From the NCBI GenBank assembly GCA_963576565.1, contig OY755044.1, forward strand, positions 44,749,235 to 44,813,234: 64,000 bases of DNA, read 5' to 3'. The translations under genes and the position numbers were made by a program. The notes below the pieces were generated by a model. The model made no database searches, was not told the DNA's origin, and was given only the letters and a program-made list of their open reading frames with translations. Below, in pieces: positions 1 through 11,763 of the stretch. The DNA is from Aspidapion aeneum. Taxonomy: Eukaryota; Arthropoda; Insecta; Coleoptera; Brentidae. Numbering within the stretch: position 1 is the stretch's first letter; each line of letters starts with the position of its first letter.

Positions 1-2520
1 ACGATCAGCTGTTTTTCGATCCAAGATGGTCGCCATAGGACAAACAAAGCGTTTTCCCATAAGCCGCAATGTTAACAAAAACGTAATTTAAAAAAAAAGT
101 GAAACGATTTAACTTACAACAAAGATGCGGTTTTAAGTATTGAACCTTTGTACACATGGGAAAAATGCGTTTTTCTTAAAAAAAAATCAATTGAAGCCAG
201 TAAATCTCAAATAAAAGGGATCATGTTTTGTTCAAAAGTCAGGTTATGTTTTTATTTACTTTTGTTTTTTTTTTTTACTTTTTTTCCAGTTTTTTACTTA
301 GTTCATTATTATTAGTTTCTGTGCTGTTATGAATTGTGGCAGCTGGGGAGAGCTTGATAATGTTAGTTTTGATGGAATGCCAAGTATTTTGACCTTAAAA
401 AATCATCTTGATTTAAATGAACTAGGTATCAGCTCAAAGAAGGGAAAAGAAAGTGGATAAGTGCTCTATTACCTGACTTAACAAAGGATAAATTGAAATA
501 TTCGAAAGTTTTTTGTCAGGTTTGTTTTGGATTAATGTGTAACTGCCATTTTGGCAACATTTTTTATTGGGATCTTTTTTGTCCTTGAGTGGACCTTTTG
601 CAGAAGTGTAACATAGAATTGTGTTAAACTGTAAGAAATATTTCACTATGATTTTTTTATTATTCTAGGCAAGCAACTTTCAAAACTAGAATACAGCAAC
701 AATCATGACTGGGTCTCTCCTGAATGGATTATTGTTTCAAAACGGTTGAAAAATTTTAAAAATGATGGTTGAAAAAACGGTCCAGAGAAGAAAGAAAAGG
801 AAAACAATATGAGGTTAAAGTGTGAATAATGAGCCGAACCAACTTTGTACACCATCCTACAGAACTCTTAAATAAACTTTTGGTAGTGTAGCATCCTGTA
901 TAGTGTCGAGTGAAGTCCTGTATCATCAAAGTTTCTTTTTCTTTAATAAATATTTATTTTACAGACCTCAAAACAGTTTAGAATAAACTGGTAAATTTGA
1001 CAATCTCCCTAACTCGAACCTCTTTTTATCTTAAACTATTTTGGTTCAAATTTTCCTTTATTTCCATGCTTTTTGACACCTAAAACTTGTAGACCGTAAA
1101 ATTTGTATAGAATCTGACTGGACCTACTACAAGTCCTGTTGTAAAATTTCTAGGGTACTGTTCTGAGCTTATTACCAAAAAAAAATTTTTATGGCATCAT
1201 TAATAATAGATGGAAAAAAAAGTAATCTTTGTTGACTTAGATGACCACAAGAAAAACAAATAAGTTCCCTCAGATACTTTTGTCAATTTCTCTCAAAAAA
1301 ACTTGGGTTCTAATACTCCTAATGGGTCATATGCTGTTACCCCCAATTGTAGAGTAGAGTATATATTTATTTGCATAAACTTTTAGATTTATAATTGAGC
1401 AAATATTGTTACAAAAAACAGTAATAAAAGTAATAGTAACAGTAGTAATACAACAGCGAATATTGTACTGTTGTAAAATTTGAACAGTACTTACTGTTGT
1501 GAGCTGATGAACCTTAGGTTTGACCGTACTTAAGCCCCATGTATTATAGTTCATGAAAAATCATATGGTGATGTACAGTGTGTGAGGCCAATGACAAGGA
1601 AAAACTGTATTTTAATTTTGCAAGTTTTTTTTTTATATAATGTTTACTTATATTTTTTTAAATAAACATATTTTGTAAAGTACTTATTAGAAGTTTGACC
1701 AACCTCGGTTGGAACTCATATGTGCATATTGATCTGTTGGACTGACCTACCTATAAGTTGTGCCTCTTTTTCCTGTCACTACTGGAGGGTTAAAACAATT
1801 AAATTTTGTCTAAACCTAAAAATCATAGTGAAATATTTTTCACAGTTTAACGCTATAGAAGGCCTATTACTTAGCAAAAGGTTTAGTCAAGTACAACAAA
1901 AGATGCTAATAGAAAACCTGAATCTGATGAGAAAAGTTTAGTCTATTTTAATTTCGTCTCTGTTAAGTGAGCCTTGAAGTGAGCTCTTTGAATAGAACTA
2001 CTTTTCCCTATGTTGGGCTGATAGTTCATTGATTCATTGGTCAAAAAACTTCAAAGACCTTTGGGGGTCCGATACCTTTGGGGGGCCCCCAGAGGCTTAT
2101 GATGTACTTTATGCTATTTTTCCAGTTTATTCATGAAATATATGGAAAATATCTAAAAAAATATGTGGTTTGGGGGGTCCGGGCCACTAGCCTCCCCGCC
2201 CCCTAGGTGCGCCCATGTAATAATTCAAAATAAGTGAAAAAACTAGAAAAAAAGTAAAAAAAAAAACAAAATAAACAAAAACATAACCTACTTTTTTGAA
2301 GAAAACATGGTTCCTTTTATTTCAGATTTTCTCGCTTTAGTTTAATATTTTTAAGAAAAACGCATTTTTCCCACATACACAAAGGATCTGTTCTTAAAAC
2401 TGATTCATTTTTGAGACTAAAGCTCTTGTCGTTTTTGTAAAATTTACGTTTTTGTTAACATTACGGCTTATGGGAAATCGGTTTGTTTGTCCTATGGAAG
2501 ACATCTTGGATTTGATCATA
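1..2520. mobile_element. Long-TIR DNA transposon relic
   Basis: The first ~325 bases are repeated inverted at about 2215-2517. Both arms contain CATAGGACAAACAAA, CCCATAAGCC, AATGTTAACAAAAACG and AAAAATGCGTTTTTCTTAAA, in the same order outward to inward. This makes a 2.5-kb element with ~300-bp TIRs. The left end lies at the window edge, so its target duplication cannot be tested. The interior holds no long reading frame; a short frame near 425-560 weakly resembles a THAP zinc finger. Superfamily is uncertain: P-like, or another long-TIR group. Confidence 0.7.
2040..2216. repeat. G/C-run MITE-like repeat, GCGCC-ended variant
   Basis: A run of GGGGGTCC/GGGGGGCCCCC blocks surrounds a core (TTATTCATGAAATATATGGAAAATATCTAAAAAAAT) also found in the CAGTGGCGTA hAT MITEs elsewhere in this window. 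The right end, GGTGCGCCCATGT, matches the end of the copy at about 25150-25335. It sits inside the long-TIR element. No clear duplication was found. Confidence 0.4.
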
Positions 2521-2764
2521 TGTTTTGTTAGACAGCCCAATTTGGTAACACAGCTGATATAACGGGATATTGCTTACACTAAAGTAGTATGTAAAGCTAT
2601 GCTTTTAGTAAAGTAGGAACGGGACAAGTTTTTTAATTTGTCGGTTGTTGGAATAAAGGTTTCAAGGAGTGTTTGTATTTGGTGTTTTGTGTTTGTGAGG
2701 CAGGAAAGGGGGAGGGAGGGTGTATGTTAGAGGATTTTTATTGGTTAGTTGTATGTAAAAATGT
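2521..2764. other. 3' flank of the Penelope-like element
   Basis: Non-coding sequence between the long-TIR element and the stop codon of the PLE reading frame. It is G-rich on the plus strand near 2700-2735 and probably contains the PLE 3' untranslated region. I see no second copy of the PLE terminal repeat here. Confidence 0.4.
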
Positions 2765-3908
2765 TTATTTAAAAAGTTTTACTATGTTGGCGGCTTCTCT
2801 AAAATGATTAGCCACTGGATCGTTTAGACTTTTAATATTGGGTTCCGCCTCTAATCTGGCAATCTCAATGCTCTCAAGAGCGTTTAGTTTTAGACCTTCT
2901 TGCTATTGTGGAGGATTGTAAAGTCAGTGTTGATGTCAAAGGTGTGTAGGTTTTCTTTAAGATGGGTGCCAAAGGCCGATCTATTCTCATTTGGGGATCT
3001 TTGACTGTATAGATGTTCTTGTATTCTTGTTTTGTAATTACGGCCAGTTTGTCCTACGTAGTGTGTATTGCAATTGTTACATGAAAGTTTGTAGACTCCA
3101 CTTTTTTCCAAATTATTTCTTGGATCTTTATTCTTTGAAAGGAGAGAAGATGTGGTCTGATATGGTCTAAAGGCTATTGTAACATTATCCCCTATGCTTT
3201 TGAGAACATGGGAAAGCTTAACAGATACAGGTCCAAGAAATGTGAGGGGAATATACTTTGTGGGTTGCCAGGGACGAATCTGGGTTTCTTCGACACTGAA
3301 AAGTTTTTTAGTTAATTTTCTATGTTTTTTGTTGATTAGTCTATCAATTATGTGTTTTTTCAACCCATTTGATAGATAATATTTTTCTCCTTTTGAAATT
3401 CTAATGGGAGTAAGGGGATTGTAAAAAGTCTGTGAATAAAAGAATTTAAAGCTGCTAACTTTTGGGTAATAAAATGGTTTGAGTCTGATGGAATGATTTG
3501 GTCAGTCTGGGTTGGTTTTCTGTAAATGGAATAAATCAGCTTATTCCTTTGACGTTTTATGGTCAAATCTAGGAAATTTAGGCACTGGTTATCTTCTATT
3601 TCCATTGTAAATTTGATATTTTTGTGTAAAGAATTTATAAATGTCAAAAATGAATCAAGCTCCTCCCTGGTTCCCGTCCAGATCACAAATGTGTCATCAA
3701 CATAACGACGCCATAAGAAAATCTTTTGTAAAAGTGGATGTTGATTATTAAAAAAAGTGTTTTTTCAAAATAGCCCATAAATATCTCGGCGGGGTATGGT
3801 GAGAGACTACTTCCCATGGGAAGGCCTTCTGTCATCCTGTAAATTTTGTTATTGAATTTAAAAAAGTCAAGATTTAAGCATTTTTTCAAAAGTGTAGATA
3901 TGCAAAGT
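2765..3908 (-). pseudogene. Penelope-like element, 3' half: RT palm/thumb plus GIY-YIG endonuclease
   Basis: PLE polymerase copies element RNA at sites nicked by its GIY-YIG nuclease. In protein order the pieces show RT motif B (GLPMGSSLSPYPAEIFMGYF), the YVDD catalytic box near 3700, the segment LDLTIKRQRNKLIYSIYRKP, and a GIY-YIG domain read as GVYKLSC...THYVGQTGRN with a Cx2C pair. The frame is broken by single-base shifts near 3755, 3380 and 2900; the last two-thirds of the tail continues to a stop at 2765. Two of the shifts sit at A/T runs. The left part of the same gene is at 19738-20622, beyond the foldback insertion. Confidence 0.9.
3900..3908. repeat. Target-site duplication, left copy (ATGCAAAGT)
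   Basis: The nine bases ATGCAAAGT precede the foldback terminus and recur immediately after the opposite terminus at 19738. They lie in PLE coding sequence, between RT motifs A and B. Confidence 0.9.
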
Positions 3909-3918
3909 CGGTCTAGGA

Positions 3919-4036
3919 CAACTGGGCGCCGCCAACTCGGCGCCGCCAACTGGGCGCCGCCAACTCGGCGCCGCCAACTGGGCGCCGGGCCAACTCGGCG
4001 CAGCCAACTGGGCGCCGGCCAACTCGGAGCCGGACA
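3919..4036. repeat. GC-rich terminal minisatellite, left copy 1
   Basis: Tandem ~14-bp units of the form CAACTSGGCGCCGC, each centred on the palindrome GGCGCC. It adjoins the transposon terminus. Four further copies lie at 5629, 7113, 10782 and 19592. Confidence 0.95.
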
Positions 4037-4189
4037 AAAATTTTTTTTGTGATAAAATGTGTAGATGAGAAATAAAATCTATTATTTATATAAAAACATC
4101 TTTAAAAAATCCTTTACGCAATATTTTTTACAAGCTTTTATTTAGCTTCAGATGTTCTGTCTAACTAACTATCTATCAAATCTTGTGAA

Positions 4190-5480
4190 GCGTTTTTGAC
4201 ACACGTAGTGGTCCCATGACAATACAACATTAAGAAAAAAATATCCTCCCACCCTACCCCCACCCCTTCTATAGAAAAATGTGTTTTTGACACACTTCCC
4301 GTTATCCGATTTGGATAAAATTTGGTATACACATAGTGGTCCGATGATAATACAACAATAAAAAAAAATATCCTCCCACCCTACCCCCACCCCTTCCATA
4401 GAAAATGCGTTTTTGACACCCTTCCCATTATCCGATTTGGATGAAATTTGGTATACATATAGTGGTTCGATCACAATACAACATTGAAAAAAAAAATCCT
4501 ACCACTCCTACCCCCACCCTCATCTATTGAAAAATGCGTTTTTGACACCCTTTCCATTATCCGATTTGGATGAAATTTGGTTTACATATAGTGATCCGAT
4601 GACAATACAATAATAAGAAAAAATATCCTCCCACCTCTACCCCCACCCCCTTTCATAGAAAAATGAGTTTTTGACACACTTCCCATTATCCGATTTGGAT
4701 GAAATTTGGTATACATATAGTGGTCCGATGACAATACAACATTGAAAAAAAAATCCTGCCACTCCTACCCCCACCCTCATCTATTGAAAAATGCGTTTTT
4801 GACAACCTTCCCATTATCCGATTTGGATGAAATTTGGTATACATATAGTGATCCGATGACAATACAATAATAAGAAAAAATATCCTCCCACCTCTACCCC
4901 CACCCCCTTTCATAGAAAAATGAGTTTTTGACACACTTCCCATTATCCGGTTTGGATGAAATTTGGTATTCACATAGTGGTCCAATGACAATACAACATT
5001 AAAAAAAAATATCCTCCCACCCTACCCCCACCCCTTCCATAGAAAATGCGTTTTTGACACCCTACCCATTATCCGATTTGGATGAAATTTGGTATACATA
5101 TAGTGGTCCGATGACAATACAACATTGAAAAAAAAATCCTACCACCCTACCCCCACCCCTTCTATAGAAAAATGTGTTTTTGACACACTTTCCGTTATCC
5201 GATTTGGATGAAATTTAATACACACGTAGTGGTCCCATGACAATACAACATTAAGAAAAAAATATCCTACCACCCCTACCCCCACCCCCTTCCATAGAAA
5301 ATGCGTTTTTGACACCCTTCCCATTATCCGATTTGGATGAAATTTGGTATACATATAGTGGTCCGATGACAATACAACATTGAAAAAAAAATCCTACCAC
5401 TCCTACCCCCACCCTCATCTATGGAAAAATGCGTTTTTGACACACTTCCCATTATCCGATTTGGATGAAATTTGGTATAC
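4190..5480. repeat. Tandem array of ~127-bp units, left array 1
   Basis: About ten units of 126-129 bp, measured from successive TTATCCGATTTGG motifs at 4302, 4428, 4557, 4686, 4814, 4943 and 5069. Each unit contains TTATCCGATTTGGATGAAAT and TCCTCCCACCCCTACCCC; its minus strand has closely spaced G runs. Long reading frames here come from unit lengths near a multiple of three and are not genes. Confidence 0.95.
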
Positions 5481-5608
5481 ATAACAATACAACAATAATG
5501 AAAAAATGTCCTCCCACCCCTACCCCCCACCCCCTTCCATGAAAAATGCGTTTTTGACGCACTTCACTTCAAATGACTTTTATAAAATTTGGTATATGCA
5601 TAGAGGCC

Positions 5609-5618
5609 CGATGGCAAT
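5609..5618. repeat. Duplicated target CGATGGCAAT, left of inner foldback insertion
   Basis: CGATGGCAAT is followed directly by the terminus AGGAATGGGACAACTGGG. The same ten bases recur at 7093-7102 before an identical terminus and at 10942-10951 after an inverted terminus. At about 8560-8580 the related sequence GTCCGTTGGCAATACAGCCC is uninterrupted, so it serves as an empty-site relative. Confidence 0.75.
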
Positions 5619-5628
5619 AGGAATGGGA

Positions 5629-5745
5629 CAACTGGGCGCCGCCAACTCGGCGCCGCCAACTCAGCGCCGCCAACTGGGCGCCGGGCCAACTGGGCGCCGG
5701 GCCAACTCGGCGCCGCCAACTGGGCGCCGGCCAAGTCGGCACCGG
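5629..5745. repeat. GC-rich terminal minisatellite, left copy 2
   Basis: The same GGCGCC-centred units as at 3919, followed by the same AT-rich spacer. It is the terminus of the inner foldback insertion, first copy. Confidence 0.9.
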
Positions 5746-5904
5746 ACTAAAAAAATTTTTTTTGGCAAAATGTGTAGACGAAAAATAAAATATATTATTT
5801 ATATAAAAACATCTTTAAAAAATCCTACGCAATTTTTTACAAGCTTTTCTTTAGCTTCAGATGTTCTGTCTAACTAACTAACTATCTATCAAATCTTGTG
5901 AAGC

Positions 5905-6985
5905 GTTTTTGACACACTTCCCATTATCCGATTTGGATGAAATTTGGTACACACGTAGTGGTCCCATGACAATACAACATTAAGAAAAAAATATCCAAAC
6001 AACCCCTATCCCCACCCCTTCTATAGAAAAATGTGTTTTTGACACACTTCCCGTTATCCGATTTGGATAAAATTTGGTATACACATAGTAGTCCGATGAT
6101 AATACAACAATAAGAAAAAAATATCCTCCCACCCCTACCCCCACCCCTTCTATAGAAAAATGTGTTTTTGACACACTTCCCGTTATCCGATTTGGATAAA
6201 ATTTGGTATACACATAGTGGTCCGATAATAATACAACAATAAGAAAAAAATATCCTCCCACTTCTACCCCCACCCCCTTCCATAAAAAAAATTGTTTTTG
6301 ACACACATCCCGTTATCCGATTTGGATGAAATTTGGTATACATATATAATATAAAAATATCCTCCCACCTCTACCCCCACCCCCTTTCATAGAAAAATGA
6401 GTTTTTGACACACTTCCCATTATCCGATTTGGATGAAACTTGGTATTCACATAGTGGTCTGATGACAATACAACATTAAGAAAAAAATATCCTCCCACCC
6501 CTACCCCCACCCCTTCTATAAAAAAATGTGTTTTTGACACACTTCCCGTTATCCGATTTGGATAAAATTTGGTATACACATAGTGGTCCGATGATAATAC
6601 AACAATAAGAAAAAATATCCAAACCCCCCTACCCCCACCCCCTTCTATAGAAAAATTTGTTTTTGACACACATCCCGTTATCCGATTTGGATGAAATTTG
6701 GTATACATATCGTGATCCGATGACAATACAATACTAAGAAAAAAATATCCTCCCACCTCTACCCCCACCCCCTTTCATAGAAAAATGAGTTTTTTACACA
6801 CTTCCCATTGTCCGATTTGGATGAAATTTGGTATACATATAGTGGTCCGATGACAATACAACATTGAAAAAAAAATCCTACCACTCCTACCCCCACCTTC
6901 ATCTATGGAAAAATGCGTTTTTGACACACTTCCCATTATCCGATTTGGATGAAATTTGGTATACATAACAATACAACAATAATGA
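5905..6985. repeat. Tandem array of ~127-bp units, left array 2
   Basis: About eight units in the same orientation as array 1. Stretches near 6313-6768 recur almost unchanged at 7650-8105, which shows higher-order duplication of about 1.34 kb. Confidence 0.9.
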
Positions 6986-7112
6986 AAAAATGTCCTCCCA
7001 CCCCTACCCCCCACCCCCTTCCATGAAAAATGCGTTTTTGACGCACTTCACTTCAAATGACTTTTATAAAATTTGGTATATGCATAAAGGCCCGATGGCA
7101 ATAGGAATGGGA

Positions 7113-7220
7113 CAACTGGGCGCCGCCAACTCGGCGCCGCCAACTGGGCGCCGGGCCAACTGGGCGCCGGGCCAACTCGGCGCCGCCAACTGGGCGCCGG
7201 CCAAGTCGGCGCCGGACTAA
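7113..7220. repeat. GC-rich terminal minisatellite, left copy 3
   Basis: The same unit as the other minisatellites. It is preceded at 7093-7112 by CGATGGCAAT and the foldback terminus, identical to the copy at 5609-5628. Confidence 0.9.
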
Positions 7221-7374
7221 AAAAAATTTTTTTGGCAAAATGTGTAGACGAAAAATAAAATATATTATTTATATAAAAACATCTTTAAAAAATCCTACGC
7301 AATTTTTTACAAACTTTTATTTAGCTTCAGATGTTCTGTCTAACTAACTAACTATCTATCAAATCTTGTGAAGC

Positions 7375-8560
7375 GTTTTTGACACACTTCCCATTATCCG
7401 ATTTGGATAAAATTTGGTATACACATAGTAGTCCGATGATAATACAAAAATAAGAAAAAAATATCCATCCACCCCTACCCCCACCCCTTCTATAGAAAAA
7501 TGTGTTTTTGACACACTTCCCGTTATCCGATTTGGATAAAATTTGGTATACACATAGTGGTCCGATAATAATACAATAAGAAAAAAATATCCTCCCACCC
7601 CTACCCCCACCCCCTTCCATAGAAAAATTTGTTTTTGACACACATCCCGTTATCCGATTTGGATGAAATTTGGTATACATATAAAACATAAAAATATCCT
7701 CCCACCTCTACCCCCACCCCCTTTCATAGAAAAATGAGTTTTTGACACACTTCCCATTATCCGATTTGGATGAAACTTGGTATTCACATAGTGGTCTGAT
7801 GACAATACAACATTAAGAAAAAAATATCCTCCCACCCCTACCCCCACCCCTTCTATAAAAAAATGTGTTTTTGACACACTTCCCGTTATCCGATTTGGAT
7901 AAAATTTGGTATACACATAGTGGTCCGATGATAATACAACAATAAGAAAAAATATCCAAACCCCCCTACCCCCACCCCCTTCTATAGAAAAATTTGTTTT
8001 TGGCACACATCCCGTTATCCGATTAGGATGAAATTTGGTATACATATCGTGATCCGATGACAATACAATATTAAGAAAAAAATATCCTCCCACCTCTACC
8101 CCCACCCCCTTTCATAGAAAAATGAGTTTTTTACACACTTCCCATTATCCGATTTGGATGAAATTTGGTATTCACATAGTGGTCCGATGACAATACAACA
8201 TTTAAAAAAATATCCTCCCACCCCTACCCCCCTTCCATGGAAAATGCGTTTTTGACACCCTTCCCATTATCCGATTTGGATGAAATTTGGTGTACATATA
8301 GTGGTCCAATGACAATACAACATTGAAAAAAAAAATCCTACTCCTCCTACCGAACCACCCTCATCTATAGAATAATGCGTTTTTGACACACTTACCATTA
8401 TCCGATTTGGATGAAATTTGGTATACATATAGTGGTCCGATAACAATACAACAATAATGAAAAAATGTCCTCCCACCCCTACCCCCCACCCCCTTCCATA
8501 AAAAATGCGTTTTTGACACACTTCACTTCAAATAACTTTTATAAAATTTGGTATATGCAT
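7375..8560. repeat. Tandem array of ~127-bp units, left array 3
   Basis: About nine units, same orientation as arrays 1 and 2. The array ends in TTGGTATATGCATAAAGGTCCGTTGGCAATACAGCCC, the uninterrupted form of the sequence into which the inner foldback inserted. Confidence 0.9.
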
Positions 8561-8569
8561 AAAGGTCCG

Positions 8570-9050
8570 TTGGCAATACAGCCCAAACAAAAAATATATT
8601 TCTACCTCTACCCCCACTCTCTCCTTCCCCCGAATAGAAAAATGAGTTTCCAAACAACTTACGATCAGCGATTTCATTATAATCCAGAATAAACTCTTCT
8701 TTATTTATTTACCTCTGCATTTTTCTGCTAGATTGATTCTTGCAAATAGTAATATATAATTGATACGGATATCTTATCGTGCTAACATCCTCAAAATTTC
8801 CATCAGTCGGCCATCGCTTTTATTATTATGATAATATTAGAATGTTAGAAATTTTTTTTTTAATTTTTAGTGCATTTTATGAAAGCTTGTGACTTAAAAG
8901 AAATTTTTTTACTAATTTATTTGAAATCTGTTTTTGTTAAGTAAAGTTAAATCCATTAAGTCGACTGTTGAATCTTGGCTGTTCTAGTGTTTGGTATCCT
9001 GGTAATACTACAATTTACGTTTTTTATTACAACAATGGCGGATCGAAAAA
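8570..9050. other. Foldback centre, no gene seen
   Basis: AT-rich unique sequence between inverted arrays. Its first ~200 bases (from GCAATACAGCCCAAACAAAA) recur in the same orientation at 10946-11160. I see no transposase or other coding sequence. Confidence 0.6.
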
Positions 9051-9515
9051 TCAAAATGCTTCAGGTCATTTACGAAAATTTTTTACTCAAACTTAAAAAA
9101 ATCAAAATGGCGGATTTTCTTATTTACTAACCGATCTGTCCCAAACTTGAAATATTACATTGCTTGAGGTCATTTAACAAAATTTTTTACTCAAACTTAA
9201 AAAAATCAAAATGGCGGATCCAAAATGGCGGATTTTCTTATTTACTAACCGATTTGTCTCAAACTTGAAATATTACATTGCTTGAGGTCATTTAACAAAA
9301 TTTTTTACTCAAACTTAAAAAAATCAAAATGGCGGATCCAAAATGACAGATTTTTTATTTACTAACCGATTTGTCTCAAACTTGAAATATTACATTGCTT
9401 GAAGTCATTTAACAAAATTTTTTACTCAAACTTAAAAAAATCAAAATGGCGGATCAAAAATGACAGACTTTTTATTTACTAACCGACTTGTCTCAAACTT
9501 GAAAGATTGCGGTGC
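9050..9515. repeat. ~117-bp tandem repeat rich in AAAATGGCGGAT
   Basis: Four imperfect units. The motif CATTT(AAC) starts at 9067, 9171, 9289 and 9406, so later units are 117-118 bp. Each contains AAATCAAAATGGCGGATC and TTTACTAACCGAT. This repeat is unrelated to the ~127-bp arm unit and forms the centre of the foldback. Confidence 0.9.
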
Positions 9516-9602
9516 TTAGGGATCGATTTATAATAAATTTAGAACTTTGTGGTGTTTAACGTCGCTGAACATGATTTTTTACTCTTTTTAAAAAAAAAAT
9601 CA

Positions 9603-10672
9603 TCTAAATCGGATAATGGAAAGTGTGTAAAAAACTCATTTTTCTATGAAAGGGGGTGGGGGTAGAGGTGAGAGGATATTTTTTCTTAATATTGTATTGT
9701 CATCGGATCACTATATGTATACCAAATTTCATCCAAATCGGATAATGGGAAGTGTATCAAAAACGCATTTTTCTATAGATGAGGGTGGGGGTAGGAGTGG
9801 TAGGATTTTTTTTTTCAATGTTGTATTGTCACCGGACCACTATATGTATACCAAATTTCATCCAAATCGGATAATGGGAAGGGTGTCAAAAACGCATTTT
9901 CTATGGAAGGGGGTGGGGGTAGGAGTGGGAGGATATTTTTTTTTAATGTTGTATTATCATCGGACCACTATGTGAATACCAAATTTCATCCAAATCGGAT
10001 AATGGGAAGTGTGTCAAAAACTAATTTTTCTATGAAAGGAGGTGGAGGTAGAGGTGGGAGGATATTTTTTTCTTAATATTGTATTGTCATCGGATCACTA
10101 TATGTATACCAAATTTCATCCAAATCGGATAATGGGAAGGGTGTCAAAAACGCATTTTCTATGGAAGGGGGTGGGGGTAGGGGTGAGAGGATATTTTATA
10201 TTTAATGTTGTATTGTCATCGGACCACTATGTGAATACCAAATTTCATCCAAATCGGATAATGAGAAGTGTGTCAAAAACTCATTTTTCTATTAAAGGGG
10301 GTGGGGGTAGAGGTGGGAGGATATTTTTTTTCTTAATATTGTATTGTCATCGGATCACTATATGTATACCAAATTTCATCCAAATCGGATAACGGGATGT
10401 GTGTCAAAAACAAATTTTTCTATGAAAGGGGGTGGGGGTAGGGGTGGGAGGATATTTTTTTCTTATTGTTGTATTATTGTCGGACCACTATGTGTATACC
10501 AAATTTTATCCAAATCGGATAACGGGAAGTGTGTCAAAAACACATTTTTCTATAGAAGGGGTGGGGGTAGGGGTGGTAGGATATTTTTTTCTTAATGTTG
10601 TATTGTCATGGGACCACTACGTGTGTACCAAATTTCATCCAAATCGGATAATGGGAAGTGTGTTAAAAACGC
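9603..10672. repeat. Tandem array of ~127-bp units, right (inverted) array 1
   Basis: About eight units in the orientation opposite to the left arrays (ACCAAATTTCATCCAAATCGG on the plus strand), with the G-rich strand now on plus. The array ends in the same AT-rich spacer, AAAACGCTTCACAAGATTTG. Confidence 0.95.
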
Positions 10673-10781
10673 TTCACAAGATTTGATAGATAGTTAGTTA
10701 GTAAAGGATTTTTTAAAGATGTTTTTATATAAATAAAATATTTTATTTTTCATCTACACATTTTATCAAAAACAAATTTTT

Positions 10782-10935
10782 AGTCCGGCGCCGAGTTGGC
10801 CGGCGCCCAGTTGGCGGCGCCGAGTTGGCCCGGCGGCCAGTTGGCCCGGCGGCCAGTTGACCCGGCGCCCAGTTGGCGGCGCCGAGTTGGCGGCGTCCAG
10901 TTGGCGGCGCCGAGTTGGCGGCTCCCAGTTGTCCT
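10782..10935. repeat. GC-rich terminal minisatellite, right copy 1
   Basis: Inverted counterpart of the left minisatellites. It ends in GTTGTCCTAGACCG, the exact complement of the terminus at 3909 rather than of the terminus at 5619. Confidence 0.95.
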
Positions 10936-10941
10936 AGACCG

Positions 10942-11165
10942 CGATGGCAATACAGCCCAAACAAAAAATATATTTCTAACTCTACCCCCACCCTCTCCTT
11001 CCCCCAATAGAAAAATGAGTTTCCAAATAGCTCACGATCAGCGATTTCATTATAATCTAGAATAAACTCTATTTATTTACTTCTGCATTTTTCTGCTAGA
11101 TTGATTCTTGCAAATAGTGATATTTAATTGATAGGGATATCTTATCGTAATAACATCGTCAAAAT
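10942..11165. repeat. Second copy of the centre-edge sequence
   Basis: It starts with the duplicated CGATGGCAAT and matches about 8570-8770, including CTGCTAGATTGATTCTTGCA. It is the far side of the site into which the inner foldback inserted. Confidence 0.8.
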
Positions 11166-11171
11166 TATATA

Positions 11172-11341
11172 TATTTTTTTTAATGTTGTATTGTCATCGG
11201 ACCACTATGTGAATACCAAATTTCATCCAAATCGGATAATGGAAAGTGTGTCAAAAACATTTTTCTATGAAAGGGGGTGGGGGTAGAGGTGGGAGGATAT
11301 TTTTTTATTAATATTGTATTGTCATCGGATCACTATATGTA
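11172..11341. repeat. Right array 2, part before the errantivirus
   Basis: About one and a third ~127-bp units, cut at ACTATATGTA by the LTR element. The array resumes at 18879 with TGTATACCAAATTTC. Confidence 0.9.
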
Positions 11342-11763
11342 AGTTAAGTTCCAATAATTCACAGACGGCTTTTTAAAAACTAATTTTCTTTATTTAGTAA
11401 AACTTATTACTACTACTATGCTACTACTGCTATAGCTAGAACTTGAATGATTTATCTGATTATGAAATGTGCTTTTATATGCTGACCTTTCACTTAAATG
11501 ATAACATAATGATATAATGTTAAAAACAACTTATTAAGATATTAAACTAATGATGTACATAATGATATTTGGTTCTTAATTATAATGTTAAAAACAACTT
11601 ATTAAGATATTAAACTAATGATGTTTGCATTCCAAAGTTTAAAAGCAATTTACTTATCAATAACAATTTCATAATTGTTATTGATTTTCTTAATGTTCTT
11701 TTAAATACTAATTATTATTATTTTTTAACACAGAATAAGGTGGATGTATAGAAGTACATTACT
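11342..11763 (-). repeat. Errantivirus 3' LTR
   Basis: 422 bp. By eye it has no difference from the other LTR. It contains an internal direct repeat of AATGTTAAAAACAACTTATT, about 66 bp apart. Confidence 0.95.

Larger units (their letters stand above)
5619..10941. mobile_element. Second foldback insertion inside the first
   Basis: An inverted pair of termini (5619 or its tandem copy at 7103, and 10941) is flanked by CGATGGCAAT on both sides. The insertion therefore sits in an array edge of the outer element. The stretch from about 5500 to 6985 is repeated with an offset of about 1.48 kb, so the left terminus occurs twice. No coding sequence was found. Confidence 0.65.

Noticed and set aside
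3919..4036. CRISPR-like short direct repeats
   Set aside because: The units abut with no unique spacers and sit at transposon termini in an animal genome.
4169..8521. Many minus-strand frames of 60-150 residues reading TKFHPNRI and HFSIEGVGVGVGGYFF
   Set aside because: They are translations of the ~127-bp array. The same peptides appear in several frames and in both arms, and no start, domain or other coding sign is present.
10743..11065. Frames rich in GAANWAPGQLGA and similar
   Set aside because: Translation of the GGCGCC minisatellite.
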